The translations under genes were made by a program, and so were the position numbers. From contig NC_077222.1 in NCBI RefSeq assembly GCF_024763615.1, forward strand, positions 8,060,001 to 8,124,000: 64,000 nt of DNA. The letters are read 5' to 3'. Below, piece by piece: positions 13,601 through 21,634 of the stretch; within the stretch, counting starts at the first letter, position 1; every line of letters begins with the position of its first letter. The stretch comes from Phlebotomus papatasi (taxonomy: Eukaryota > Arthropoda > Insecta > Diptera > Psychodidae). Below the pieces are notes generated by a model. It ran no database searches, was not told the DNA's origin, and saw only the letters and a list, made by a program, of their open reading frames with translations.

Positions 13601-15429
13601 AAAACAATATGCTTTTTTACATTACCGTTTAATAATTCTTTGAATGGATTTGAAAGAAAATCGATCAGCCAAGAAACTGTTTCTTAAGGTATATACACTG
13701 ACAGTAATTTATGTCAAAAATTGTATTATTTTAAGAAATTGACGGCATTTCCTCCATGAAGAAATGTACAAAAAATCTATTAAGAGAACAGCTTTCGACG
13801 AAAAATTGCTTCTTATGAACTTTAAACATTTCTTTCCTTAAAAAAATGCGGTTTTTGAAGGAAAGTGCCTGCAGTGCTGTAGATAGAAACGTAAAAATTC
13901 TGTCAAAAATGCGATTTTTGACGAAAATTACTCTTACTAATGTGTAGAGGCCTTTACATTTAAAAGAAAGTCTAACCACATAGGCAAATTTGAAAAGTTT
14001 TGCTTTGGATATATTTTACAAAGGCGCTCTCAAATTCATAAACTTATAATTTTTATTGATATATTGCTTTGAAACTTGAAAAATAGTATACATATTTTTA
14101 AAGATCAATACATGAATATCAAATAACTAGTACGTTTTTCTTAATTTGTCACAAAAATGTGGCAATATTTTACCGAGTTTTGATTTTGCAGAAGAACAAT
14201 GGACAATTTTAGCAAATTTTGAAACAGAGATTGGCCTTCTCAGGTGGGGGGGGGCAGAGGCCGGTTAGGGGGGGCAATGTACCCCTGCCCCTCCCCGTTG
14301 TTACGCCCCTGATGTCGGATTTCACCTAGGACCACAAAAGATTAGGAAGATTAGGAGGTCTTAGAAATTATCCAGGCGGATATCTCATTGTCAGTCAATG
14401 ACCTTTAACGTCTTGTAACGTTTTTCAATGTCAAACGATAAAAAAGCTGAGAAAAGCATATTTCTCAATTGATTAGCCCAAATTTAAATTCATTGGAAAG
14501 GTCTTCGAATTCCATAGAGTTCCACATAGATTCTAAATAATTCTGTCTAGTTTTTTACCTTGATGTAAGGCTTCTTAGGATTCCCCAAATATCCCAGGGA
14601 CCCTCTTATTTCTAGTTAATTGGAATATCTGGTCTTATTCGCATCTTATTGGGGTTCTTATTAGAATACAATAGCTGTGATTTCTTAAAACAAAGAAGTG
14701 CTCAAAGAGCTTTAAGATTAGGAGGAAAAATCTCATCTCTTGGGGAAATTGATTTATGTCTTGCGTAGGCGGAAGGATCAAATGTCATCGCCGCGTAAAC
14801 CTAACACTCTTCTGTCTCTTCAGCTATTTCTGGGCAGGGAAATCACCCTGCAATGCACTTTTGAGGAAAATACTTTAAATCCGGAAGGCAGTTTTTGTTT
14901 TTTGGCATGGAATGGAATGGGGAGGCCTTAATACCAGGAAATAAACAACTGACACACATGCTTGGGCTTTGTTGAACTGTTAGCTCCATTTCTCGTGGCA
15001 ATTTGCCTTGTTAGTGCTCGTCTCAATTTAATAAACATCACTCACATCAAAATTAAACAAGATGCGAGGTTGGCCATAAGAATATGCGCCCTGAGACGAC
15101 CAATTTCTTCCGTGAAAAATTATGTAAATATCTTGGTCAGAGGGATTTCTCGAGGGCAAATGCAAGGGGAAGCATAGGAGGCACATGACAAATTGTTGTG
15201 GCACGGGAAGTAAACAAAATAGACGGAGAAATTGATGAGGGAGGCGTGTTTGAAAGGTGAGAAAAGACAAAAAAGTGAAATTGACCAGAGACTAACCTTC
15301 AGCAATCACTCGTTTTATTCGCAGTTTTAGGGCTCCAACTTCAACCACCTGCCCCACAAATTCATTCTCATGCCCCCCATTTGTTCCTGTGTTAAAATAT
15401 CCTATCGCTGACTTGAAGAATTCACTCAT
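1575..15429 (-). CDS. aux: auxilin / cyclin-G-associated kinase (GAK), complete 7-exon gene
   Basis: Clathrin-uncoating cofactor: a Numb-associated-kinase-family Ser/Thr kinase joined to a PTEN-like/C2 membrane module, a clathrin-binding linker and a C-terminal J domain that recruits Hsc70 to coated vesicles. Coding exons, in transcript order: 15429-15297, 10936-10700, 10567-10437, 9555-9193, 8839-6314, 1924-1763, 1685-1575. All junctions are GT-AG and in phase, giving 3663 nt (about 1220 aa), close to the length I recall for fly auxilin. Visible landmarks: glycine loop GGFAFVY (45-51), YALK lysine K65, HRDIK 163-167, DFG 183-185, proline-rich linker about 320-380, a PTEN-like P-loop position reading QSADSGKAT (539-547) without the catalytic Cys, DLL/DPF motifs in the last part of exon 5, and HPDK 1181-1184. 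The start MSEFFKSA resembles GAK family N-termini. Introns 1 and 5 are both over 4 kb and filled with repeats. Identity is very secure; untranslated exons were not defined. Confidence 0.96.
1763..1924 (-). CDS. aux: auxilin coding exon 6 (J domain with HPD)
   Basis: Follows a TTCAG acceptor and encodes TEGKKSNIRALLCSMHVVLW through ACLAVHPDK, ending AAG|GTATTG. The HPD tripeptide needed to stimulate Hsc70 ATPase is intact. Confidence 0.95.
2606..2922. mobile_element. TA-flanked MITE (GGGGAAAGTAC ends), copy 1 with nested insertion
   Basis: Ends GGGGAAAGTACACTCCCTTC and its complement, TA both sides. Inverted arms carry CGAACGTTCATGCCTTCGAA. About 100 bp longer than the other copies because of 2683-2790. 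Lies in auxilin intron 5. Confidence 0.88.
2683..2790. mobile_element. 108-bp element nested in the TA-flanked MITE
   Basis: Ends GGCCTCTACACACTAGAG and CTTGTGTGTAGACGCC; absent from the two paralogous MITE copies, so its insertion point is clear. Confidence 0.78.
3060..5305. repeat. 51-bp minisatellite array bounded by inverted repeats
   Basis: About 40 tandem units of TTTCGTCATTTGGGGCAAAG plus GGAAATTTTCTGTGTTTTGG and AAGTTTTTAG, from about 3154 to 5222. Higher-order copies recur at offsets of 301 and 551 bp. The flanks 3066-3124 and 5241-5304 are inverted copies of each other (TTGTCTTTGGAATCTTTG versus its complement), so the whole resembles a foldback element with internal tandem repeats. 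The 51-bp period (17 codons) leaves both strands open; the resulting reading frames are not genes. Lies in auxilin intron 5. Confidence 0.9.
6314..8839 (-). CDS. aux: auxilin coding exon 5 (end of kinase, PTEN-like/C2, clathrin-binding linker)
   Basis: An 842-codon exon from the TAAAG|GTG GAT acceptor (VDPNKRFD, completing the last kinase helix) to the TGG|GTGAGT donor. In order: proline-rich linker, PTEN-like domain with a degenerate P-loop, C2-like region (CRMYLEVTCHDRIVF and following), then a low-complexity tail with repeated DLL and DPF motifs (DLLGSF, DLLGQ, DLLGN, DLFGS, DPFAGNF, DPFSDLG). These are expected clathrin and AP-2 contacts. It ends in DPDKLKIMEW at the entry to the J domain. 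The open frame before VDPNK and after MEW is intron read-through. Confidence 0.95.
8938..9117 (-). mobile_element. degraded copy of the hammerhead-bearing repeat in auxilin intron 4
   Basis: Starts GGAAATATACGGAAACACTG and ends with the near complement CAGTGTTTCCGTCTATTTCC. The stem II hairpin GAGGATGGATGTCCTC is kept, but both sequences flanking it (stem I, most of CTGATGA, and GTC) are deleted, so no ribozyme remains. Confidence 0.75.
9193..9555 (-). CDS. aux: auxilin coding exon 4 (kinase activation segment and C-lobe)
   Basis: Starts at TGCAG|ATT GAG and encodes IENFLLGTDGLLKLCDFGS, the activation segment, TPMYRSPEQLD, SDVWALGCILY and HDVIKGCLQ, ending at CAG|GTAATT. The DFG and the APE-like SPEQ are intact, so the kinase is predicted active. 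Confidence 0.95.
10000..10215. repeat. dispersed repeat in auxilin intron 3
   Basis: Shares an ordered set of blocks (AACCGATTCAAAT, CAAAGACCTTTC, ATATGCTTCC, CCATTGACCTTGAAAAATG) with 23440-23660 and, inverted, 33262-33440. Diverged family, termini unclear. Confidence 0.5.
10437..10567 (-). CDS. aux: auxilin coding exon 3 (kinase catalytic loop)
   Basis: Follows a TTTCAG acceptor and ends at AAG|GTAAGT. It encodes GSLVDCLG through ITHRDIK, including the catalytic HRD aspartate (D165) and lysine K167. It is too short to stand out as an ORF; it was found by splice phase and kinase motif. Confidence 0.94.
10700..10936 (-). CDS. aux: auxilin coding exon 2 (kinase N-lobe)
   Basis: Begins after a TAG acceptor with GC GGA TTC and completes the Gly codon split by intron 1. 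It carries the glycine loop, the YALKK lysine, the helix C region (KEACNTIIKEINIHKQL), SGHPNIV and the hinge LLVTELCKG. The donor is G|GTGAGA. Confidence 0.94.
12564..12857. mobile_element. foldback MITE nested in the 2.7 kb element
   Basis: 294 bp, ends ACCAGTGATAAGACCAGA and its complement. The arms of about 110 bp include AAGCTTATGGTAGCTGAGAT and AATTCGATTGTGAGTTGAAT. Short fragments of the arm (CTGAGATTCTTTACA) occur at 11600 and 40925. Confidence 0.88.
13686..13961. mobile_element. degraded MITE related to the 108-bp nested element
   Basis: Left AAGGTATATACACTGACAG and right CTAATGTGTAGAGGCCTTTA form an imperfect inverted repeat; the GGCCTCTACACA core matches 2683-2790. Confidence 0.5.
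15297..15429 (-). CDS. aux: auxilin coding exon 1 (start codon, N-terminus)
   Basis: Encodes MSEFFKSAIGYF through RVIAE plus the first base of the following Gly codon. An in-frame ATG lies further upstream at 15495, but only the one at 15429 gives the GAK-like N-terminus and the FVGQVVEVG motif that precedes the kinase. The donor is G|GTTAGT at 15297/15296. It joins a phase-matched acceptor 4.4 kb away to restore the AEGGFAFVY glycine loop. Confidence 0.93.
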
Positions 15430-16624
15430 TTTCCCCACAAAAACCACTAAAACTTGAGGCAATTCACTCACAATTCCGTCAACTTTCTTTTCCACAAAAA
15501 CGCCATGTTCTGACGTCTTGCATGCAGCGCCTCGTGGTGCCTGGAATTAAAATTTCTTTCCCGAAACCCGCCATCTTCCCATTGGCATCGCAGTGCCAAC
15601 AAAAACAAAACAATTGAAAGGTTTTATCCCAGGATAGAGCCTTCCAGTGTGGCCCTTCCAGTAGACCGCGGCTTATCTAAAAGTGTCACATTCCAGTGAC
15701 AGTGAGAAAATTCTGTAAAAGAAAAGTGCGACGGCTGGAGATGAGTTTTTCCAACTGGGATTTGCTAATTGAATAATAGTGCATTGATTGTGTGCTAAGT
15801 TGATTGTTATTGTGCCATGTGACGACTTTGTGATGCAATCTCAGCAATTGCAATTGGAATTGATGATAAATCTCAGGCTCAAGTGATGAATTCGCTTCTG
15901 TTTCTGACACTTCCGTGAACACTTTTTTTCTCTTTTTTCGCCCCCGCGCGACTCTACTTTCACTCCGCGGAGGGATAGTGTCTACTGAGGGCTTCCTAGA
16001 AGTCCGTGTGCTAGTGATTTGTTCTGTGCAGTGGCATTTTGTCCTTCCCGGAATGTGATGGAATTTTGGGCGGAGAAATTTCCATGAAGAAACTCCCGGA
16101 AATGCCTAAAGTCCAGAGACTCTGCACAAGTGCGACTGGATTGATTCGCACTTTCTGCATCAATGGTGTGGATTTATCGTGAATGCTGGGGCTACTCTTT
16201 GCCCAATTTGTAATGCAGTGTCCTCGAGTGAAAGAGTGGGGACTAAAGTGCTGTAAGCATATGAAATTTTCAAAAATTCAATTCAAACCAATATTTCATG
16301 GAATATTTAACACGAAATTTTATTTAATTAATTTTATTTAAATATCACTTTGTTTTATTAAATTGTTCAGAAATTTTCATGATTACAACTTTAAATAATT
16401 TATTGCCATTGAATTCATTTTTTTTTTTTTGAAGAGGTTATGTTCTGGAGAGGTTATGTTACATATAACCTAAAAAAATATTCATTCAATTTAGGTTAGT
16501 TAATCACTAAAAATATTTTTTGATTATTTGTCATTGCATTAGAATGAGATTTATTTAAATTTTGTTGAAGTAAACGGCGAATCCAATATGACCTCTTGTA
16601 TCCAATTGGATTGGATTCCAACTA
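15430..16624. other. auxilin 5' region and promoter area
   Basis: Contains a relatively GC-rich stretch near 15520-16250 (GCGCCTCGTGG, CCCCCGCGCGACTC, CTCCGCGGAGG) that fits a promoter and 5' UTR for auxilin on the minus strand. No TATA box is evident. Reading frames here show no recognisable protein. Confidence 0.5.
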
Positions 16625-17025
16625 AGGGAAGAGTACCAGCGATCGGCAGTGTTCCTCGGATCGTCAGATTAATACCGTATTGTTGCTCCAAATAAAATAA
16701 TTTAAAAAAAAATATCTATTTTTTACTATTTAACTCTCACAAGAATGCACTACATTAGCTCAGATTTAATTTGTAAAACCAATTTTCCGTAAGACATTTG
16801 ATAAAATTCGTGACGATCCGAGGTACAGAGTGAAATGTTGCAGTTACACCTATTTTTTATTAATTTATTGTAAAAATAAAAAAATTCAAATGCACAGATA
16901 TATTTAAATGGATAACTAATAGACCATTTAGCATAAACAAAAATACAAAATAATATTTTGGGGTTATATTTTCAAGTAAACATAGAGCATGTCTCTTAAC
17001 ATACCGATCCGTGGTGCTCTTCCCT
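16625..17025. mobile_element. TIR element between auxilin and tout-velu
   Basis: AGGGAAGAGTACCAGCGATC near 16625 is complemented by GATCCGTGGTGCTCTTCCCT at the right end, with TA at both outer edges. An internal GGATCGTCAG/GACGATCC pair is also present. AGGGAAGAGTG recurs at 45467. Confidence 0.7.
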
Positions 17026-17256
17026 TAACCCATTTTTCCTAAAAAAAAAAAAAAAAACATTTGATGGTCAATCCAACCTCATTTTACGGTTTTTGGTGGC
17101 AAAGCGACAGAAACAAATATTTTTGTGTTTTTATCTGCTTCCTTCAAAGAAATAAGAGCCAAAAAATCCTAAAAAGGAATGAACAAGAATAAAACCTAAA
17201 CTCTTTTTCAAATATTACAAAACAGTGGAACCATAATTTAAATGACAGATTATTAA

Positions 17257-17766
17257 CCCTTTAAGGACGATTGGAACACCGGTGTCCCATAAAGAAAATA
17301 ATTTTTACAGACTACCTAAAGTTAATTTTTTCTTATGTTTGTACGTAATTGCAAAGTACAGGGTTGAACGAATCTAGGGTTTTTTGCCAGTCCCCAGCTA
17401 TTTGCTATATAGTAAATTTTTAAGCTTAAAAATAGCGAATTTTTAAATTCTCATATCGAAAAATGATTTTAATTATTTTTAATACTTCCATTTTTTTTAA
17501 ACAAAACTTTTGGGAATAAAAACTACATTATTCAAACGTAATATTTTTCATTAGACTAAAAATTATTATCCCTTGGTATTGCCAGAAAAATTACTAAAAA
17601 TTTTGGGCTAATTTTGTTTCTACCGCTCGTAGAGGTATAAAATGCATCAAATCAGACTCTGTTGGATTTTCCAAGATGAGATGTAAGACTTATCATTTAT
17701 CATGTTCACCAGTTTGATTTTTGTTGTTAATTTTCGTTCCGTAAAAAGTGTCTCGTCGTTAAAGGG
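17257..17766. mobile_element. piggyBac-type MITE, copy 1
   Basis: 510 bp, ends CCCTTTAAGGACGA / TCGTCGTTAAAGGG, left TTAA at 17253-17256. Its right TTAA is split by a later insertion (TTA at 17767-17769, the final A at 18220). Confidence 0.88.
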
Positions 17767-17769
17767 TTA

Positions 17770-18216
17770 GGGCAGAATCACATTGACAGTCAAATGCTCA
17801 CCGTCACCGTCAAAGCCGTCACCGTATTTCGCTGATTTACGCATTTTCATTGCAATTCTTACGCAAATTTTCCATTACGATATTACCTTGTCTCATACTC
17901 GGTGGCACTAGGTGAAAATTATATAAGAAAATTGAATAAATAAAGCGAAAATGCGATAAACGGTAAGCAAAAAAAAACTGTAGGATTTTTTGCTACAGTT
18001 TTTCGTACAGTTTTTTTGCTCACCGTTTATCGAATTTTCGCTTTATTTATTCAATTTTCTTATACTATTTTCACCTAGTGCCACCGAGTATGAGATAATG
18101 TAACACGGTAATTGAGAATTTGCGTAAGAATTGCAATGAAAATGCGTAAATTAACGAAACACGGTGACGGCTTTGACGGTGACGGTGAGCATTTTACTGT
18201 CAATGTGATTCTGCCC
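17770..18216. mobile_element. long foldback MITE inserted into the piggyBac target site
   Basis: 447 bp, almost entirely an inverted repeat (arms about 200 bp). Ends GGGCAGAATCACATTGACAG and its complement; TTA target duplication at 17767-17769 and 18217-18219. Contains CACCGTCACCGTCAAAGCCG in each arm and a short A/T-rich loop near 17970-18010. Confidence 0.92.
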
Positions 18217-18219
18217 TTA

Positions 18220-20879
18220 AAGTTATAATTTGGCTGAGATTTTACACTAGAGTAATCCTAGAATTACTAACTTTACAAAAAGTCATCCCACTAAAAATCT
18301 ACTTCAATTTAAATTGTGTTTAGCCTCTCCAATTCATTCAGTTCTGTGAATTTTTGATTTAGACCAATGGGTAGATAATCTGTGCCGCTCACGGTTCACT
18401 CGAGTGTCGATCTACCGATCTTTTGTAAAAACTTTGCCAATTTGCTAATTTCGCAACAAATTTGTTGATCTCGTGCTGATCTGCCAATTTAACAGAAATT
18501 CTGGAAAAATTCCGCGACACGAGTTTGCACGAGTTTAAATGAACGCTATGCTTCATAGGAGCGAACTGACATTGAATCTACTATAATTGCTCACTAAAAT
18601 CGTATTGATCTGCCGATTTTTACTAATTAACATGCCGACAAAATATTTGTTGGTTAAAACATTTTCATTTTAAAGAGTATAGCAATTTGTGCTTGATGAT
18701 TACCTACTGTACTGTAGAAAAATTCCACAGTTTTCCCAGAATTTCACATGGGTATTTCTCTACAGCTGTTTGAAAAATTCAACGGCCGTCCTTAGCCGTC
18801 GTGCTTCCTAAACATTTTCATACATTATGAGCGAATAAAATGAAAAGGAAGTTCGCAACTACGAAGATTTGTGAGAATGTACGAGCATTTGATTCAAAGT
18901 ACAATTTAATCTCACATAAATTCCGTTAGTTTTGAAAATATCGTTCGAATTTGGGAGGTGCGAATTGTCAAAAATACCCCCGTGCGTTCGAATTTGGAAA
19001 CCTCTACTCTATTTTTTCCATTTCTTAGGCAACACATGGATACGTCGACGATAAAATAAGACATCTCAATTTTTCATTTCGTCAGTTAAATCAGCATTTG
19101 TCATAACTTCCTTTTGACAACTTTTCAGGAGAGGAAATTTTCGGTTCAATATTATTTTTCTCAAAAATGAGCCCCGAATGCGATACTTTTGAGTCAAAAT
19201 AATAAAAGTGGCACTAATAAACTGTAAGTTAACTCGAGAAAATCTTTATAAAATTATTTAAAAGCTGCAATATTGAGAAATATGTTAGAAGAAACACAAT
19301 AATATTTTATCGTAACTTCCATCGTTTGTAAAGACCTAACTTCCAATGTATGGAGATTCTGGAAGTTACGACAATTTTCTAAAATGCATTATAGCAATTT
19401 GAATTATTATAGTGACAATAAGCGCCTTTATTTGACTAAATTAGTCAATAATACTGTTATCCCTATCCCTAAAAGCTTTTATTTAATAAATTTTATTGAA
19501 TAAATTTTGAGTGCCACGTCGCTTGTTTTGTTTTGAATTAATGACAGATGGGCAGGGATTTTTTCTCACTTTTTTCTCCCAAATATTGAATTAAAATGAT
19601 TTCATGTTACACTATTCGCACTGTTTTTCGATATTTGGAAGAGTTTGTAAACGTTTTATTGAGAAATATTGCAATTTTGCTGCAAATTACAAGCCACGCA
19701 AGTGAGCAAAAGAAGTTACGGCAAATGCTGATTATTGAAAATTTTGTATGGAAATTTGTCGTAACTTCCCCAAAAATGGAAGTTACGACAAATTCTGATA
19801 AATTTTTCTTAATTAAGGGCACATACGATAATTTTTGTTTAAAATATTTTTTATTGGGCTTATAAAAGTTTCTTTTTCAAAAATGCGTTCATTAAACAAA
19901 ATTATGCTGATTCTAAATATGTATATATCTCAAAATCGCAAAAATGAAGTTACGATAAATGCTGATTTAACTGACGATTTATTCATAATTTAGAAAGTGC
20001 CGCTCAGGCACGCCTTGAGAATGAACCAAAACAATTGGTAATCAGAAGAACCTATGTCCAATGATACAGCGGGGATAGTAGAATATTTTATTTTAGCTTT
20101 TGATTTTGTCGTGTGCCATAGAAGTGCAATCCTACGGAGAGTTCTCACGTCGCTGATATTCTTTGACCGATTTAGGCCGAATTCGACCAATATCTGATCA
20201 AAATTGATCGATAGTAATGGCTATTGATAGTATCGCTTGGTTTAAGCAACTCGTATTGCATGATTCCCCGTCAGTCCCACTAAACGCTCAGCATCAAAAC
20301 TTTCTGTTTTGATGCTTTATTAAGGGAAATCTTATGGTCTTCATCGAGTAATGCTTTCAGATCGGCGCGTTAAATGTTTTTTGGTCTTTTGATCCTGTGC
20401 GTTGAAATCTTTTGTAGCGTTTAAACTGATTTACTGACGTGCTTACTTCACTCAAAATATTCTTACTATATTTTGAGGTTAGTACTAACATAACCTTCTT
20501 TATAAATAATCTATTACCTGACTAAAAGATCTATAATTTTGTTTTAAAATTAAATTTATCTCATTATTTATTCCTAATTTAACCTATTTAAAAAACATAT
20601 CACTTTCTCTTACGAGCTACACCTTGAAAGCTTTTAAAATTTTTGGCCAATCTTTGATATTTTATTACAATAAACATTAACACAAGAATTTCAATAATAA
20701 TTAATAAAAGTATTATTCCATGAAATATTTCTGGAAATATTTGAAAATTTCATAATTTAAAAATTTCGTGAAAATTTCGCAACAGTGGCGGTGTTTGGTG
20801 GATTTTAGGTTAAGATAAAAGAAGCAAAAAGTAATCCATATAGTGTTTATGTGTGGGGAGTGGGAGGCAAAATAGTGAG
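18220..20879. other. upstream region of tout-velu
   Basis: Apart from the TIR element 19080-19976, no gene is seen. The last ~120 bp before ATG 20880 (AACAGTGGCGGTGTTTGG, GTGTGGGGAGTGGGAGG) become G-rich and probably contain the 5' UTR. Confidence 0.5.
19080..19976. mobile_element. 897-bp TIR element with GGAAGTTACGACAAA repeats
   Basis: Ends CGTCAGTTAAATCAGCATTT and its complement, flanked by ATTT on both sides (19076-19079, 19977-19980). The motif GAAGTTACGACAAAT recurs in both orientations at about 19325, 19370, 19710, 19760 and 19785, like dispersed protein-binding sites. Confidence 0.82.
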
Positions 20880-21634
20880 ATGCAGGCGAAGAAACGGTAT
20901 ATCCTGGTGTTCGTGTCATGTGCTTTCCTGGCCTATTGCTACTTCGGTGGGTATCGCCTCAAAGCCCATCGCGGGGCGACGGAACCCAGTAGCTTGCCCT
21001 CCTTCGCACAGTTGGACCTGGATGACCAGGCGCCTGCTGTCCAATCTGGGGCACCTTCTCCGCGTCCCGATAGACAGGCCGGAGAGTCTAAGAAGGCCTG
21101 TCGGATGGAGACATGCTTCGATTTCTCACGCTGCTACAGCGACTTCCTCGTTTATGTCTATCCCCCGGAACCCCTCAATTCTCTAGGAGCTGCCCCTCCC
21201 ATCAGTCCCAATTACCAGAAAATCATCTCTGCCATCACGGAGAGCAGGTATTATACGACAGATCCCGAGAAAGCCTGTCTCTTTGTCCTGGGCATTGATA
21301 CACTGGACAGGGATTCCTTGAGTGAGGATTACGTGAGGAATGTTCCGTCGAGGCTCCAGAGACTGCCATATTGGAACAATGGGCGCAATCACATAATTTT
21401 CAATCTGTACTCAGGAACATGGCCAGACTATGCTGAGTACAGTTTGGGCTTCGATCCGGGAGAGGCAATTCTGGCCAAGGCCAGCATGAGTATTCAGCAA
21501 ATACGTCCCGGTTTCGATATCAGTATACCACTGTTTCACAAGCAATTTCCCCTCCGTGCTGGCAATTCGGGATTCGTGGTCAGCAACAATTTTCCGGCCA
21601 ACAAAAAGTACTTGCTTGCCTTCAAGGGAAAAAG
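20880..21634 (+). CDS. ttv: tout-velu coding exon 1
   Basis: Start codon 20880; donor AAAAG|GTATGT after 21634. Encodes the transmembrane anchor and the first half of the exostosin domain up to AFKGK plus two bases of Arg. The base composition is clearly more GC-rich than the surrounding AT-rich DNA. Confidence 0.95.

Larger units (their letters stand above)
11619..14339. mobile_element. 2.7 kb terminal-inverted-repeat element in auxilin intron 1
   Basis: CTTTTGTGGTCCTAGCTGAA at 11619 is matched by the complement ending at 14339 (TCACCTAGGACCACAAAAG). There is no coding capacity. It contains three related copies of a TTTTAGTATGTTGTAGCTGA-like phrase (near 11945, 12228, 12370), a nested foldback element (12564-12857) and a degraded MITE (13686-13961). 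Superfamily unassigned; no clear target duplication. Confidence 0.7.

Noticed and set aside
14240..14320. G-run/C-run tract (GGGGGGGGCAGAGG to CCCCTCCCC) as a possible G-quadruplex regulatory element
   Set aside because: Better explained as the ends of a small degraded MITE inside the 2.7 kb element; nothing links it to auxilin regulation.
20851..21186. 111-codon frame overlapping the start of tout-velu
   Set aside because: An alternative frame of the same GC-rich exon; the exostosin protein is in the frame beginning at 20880.
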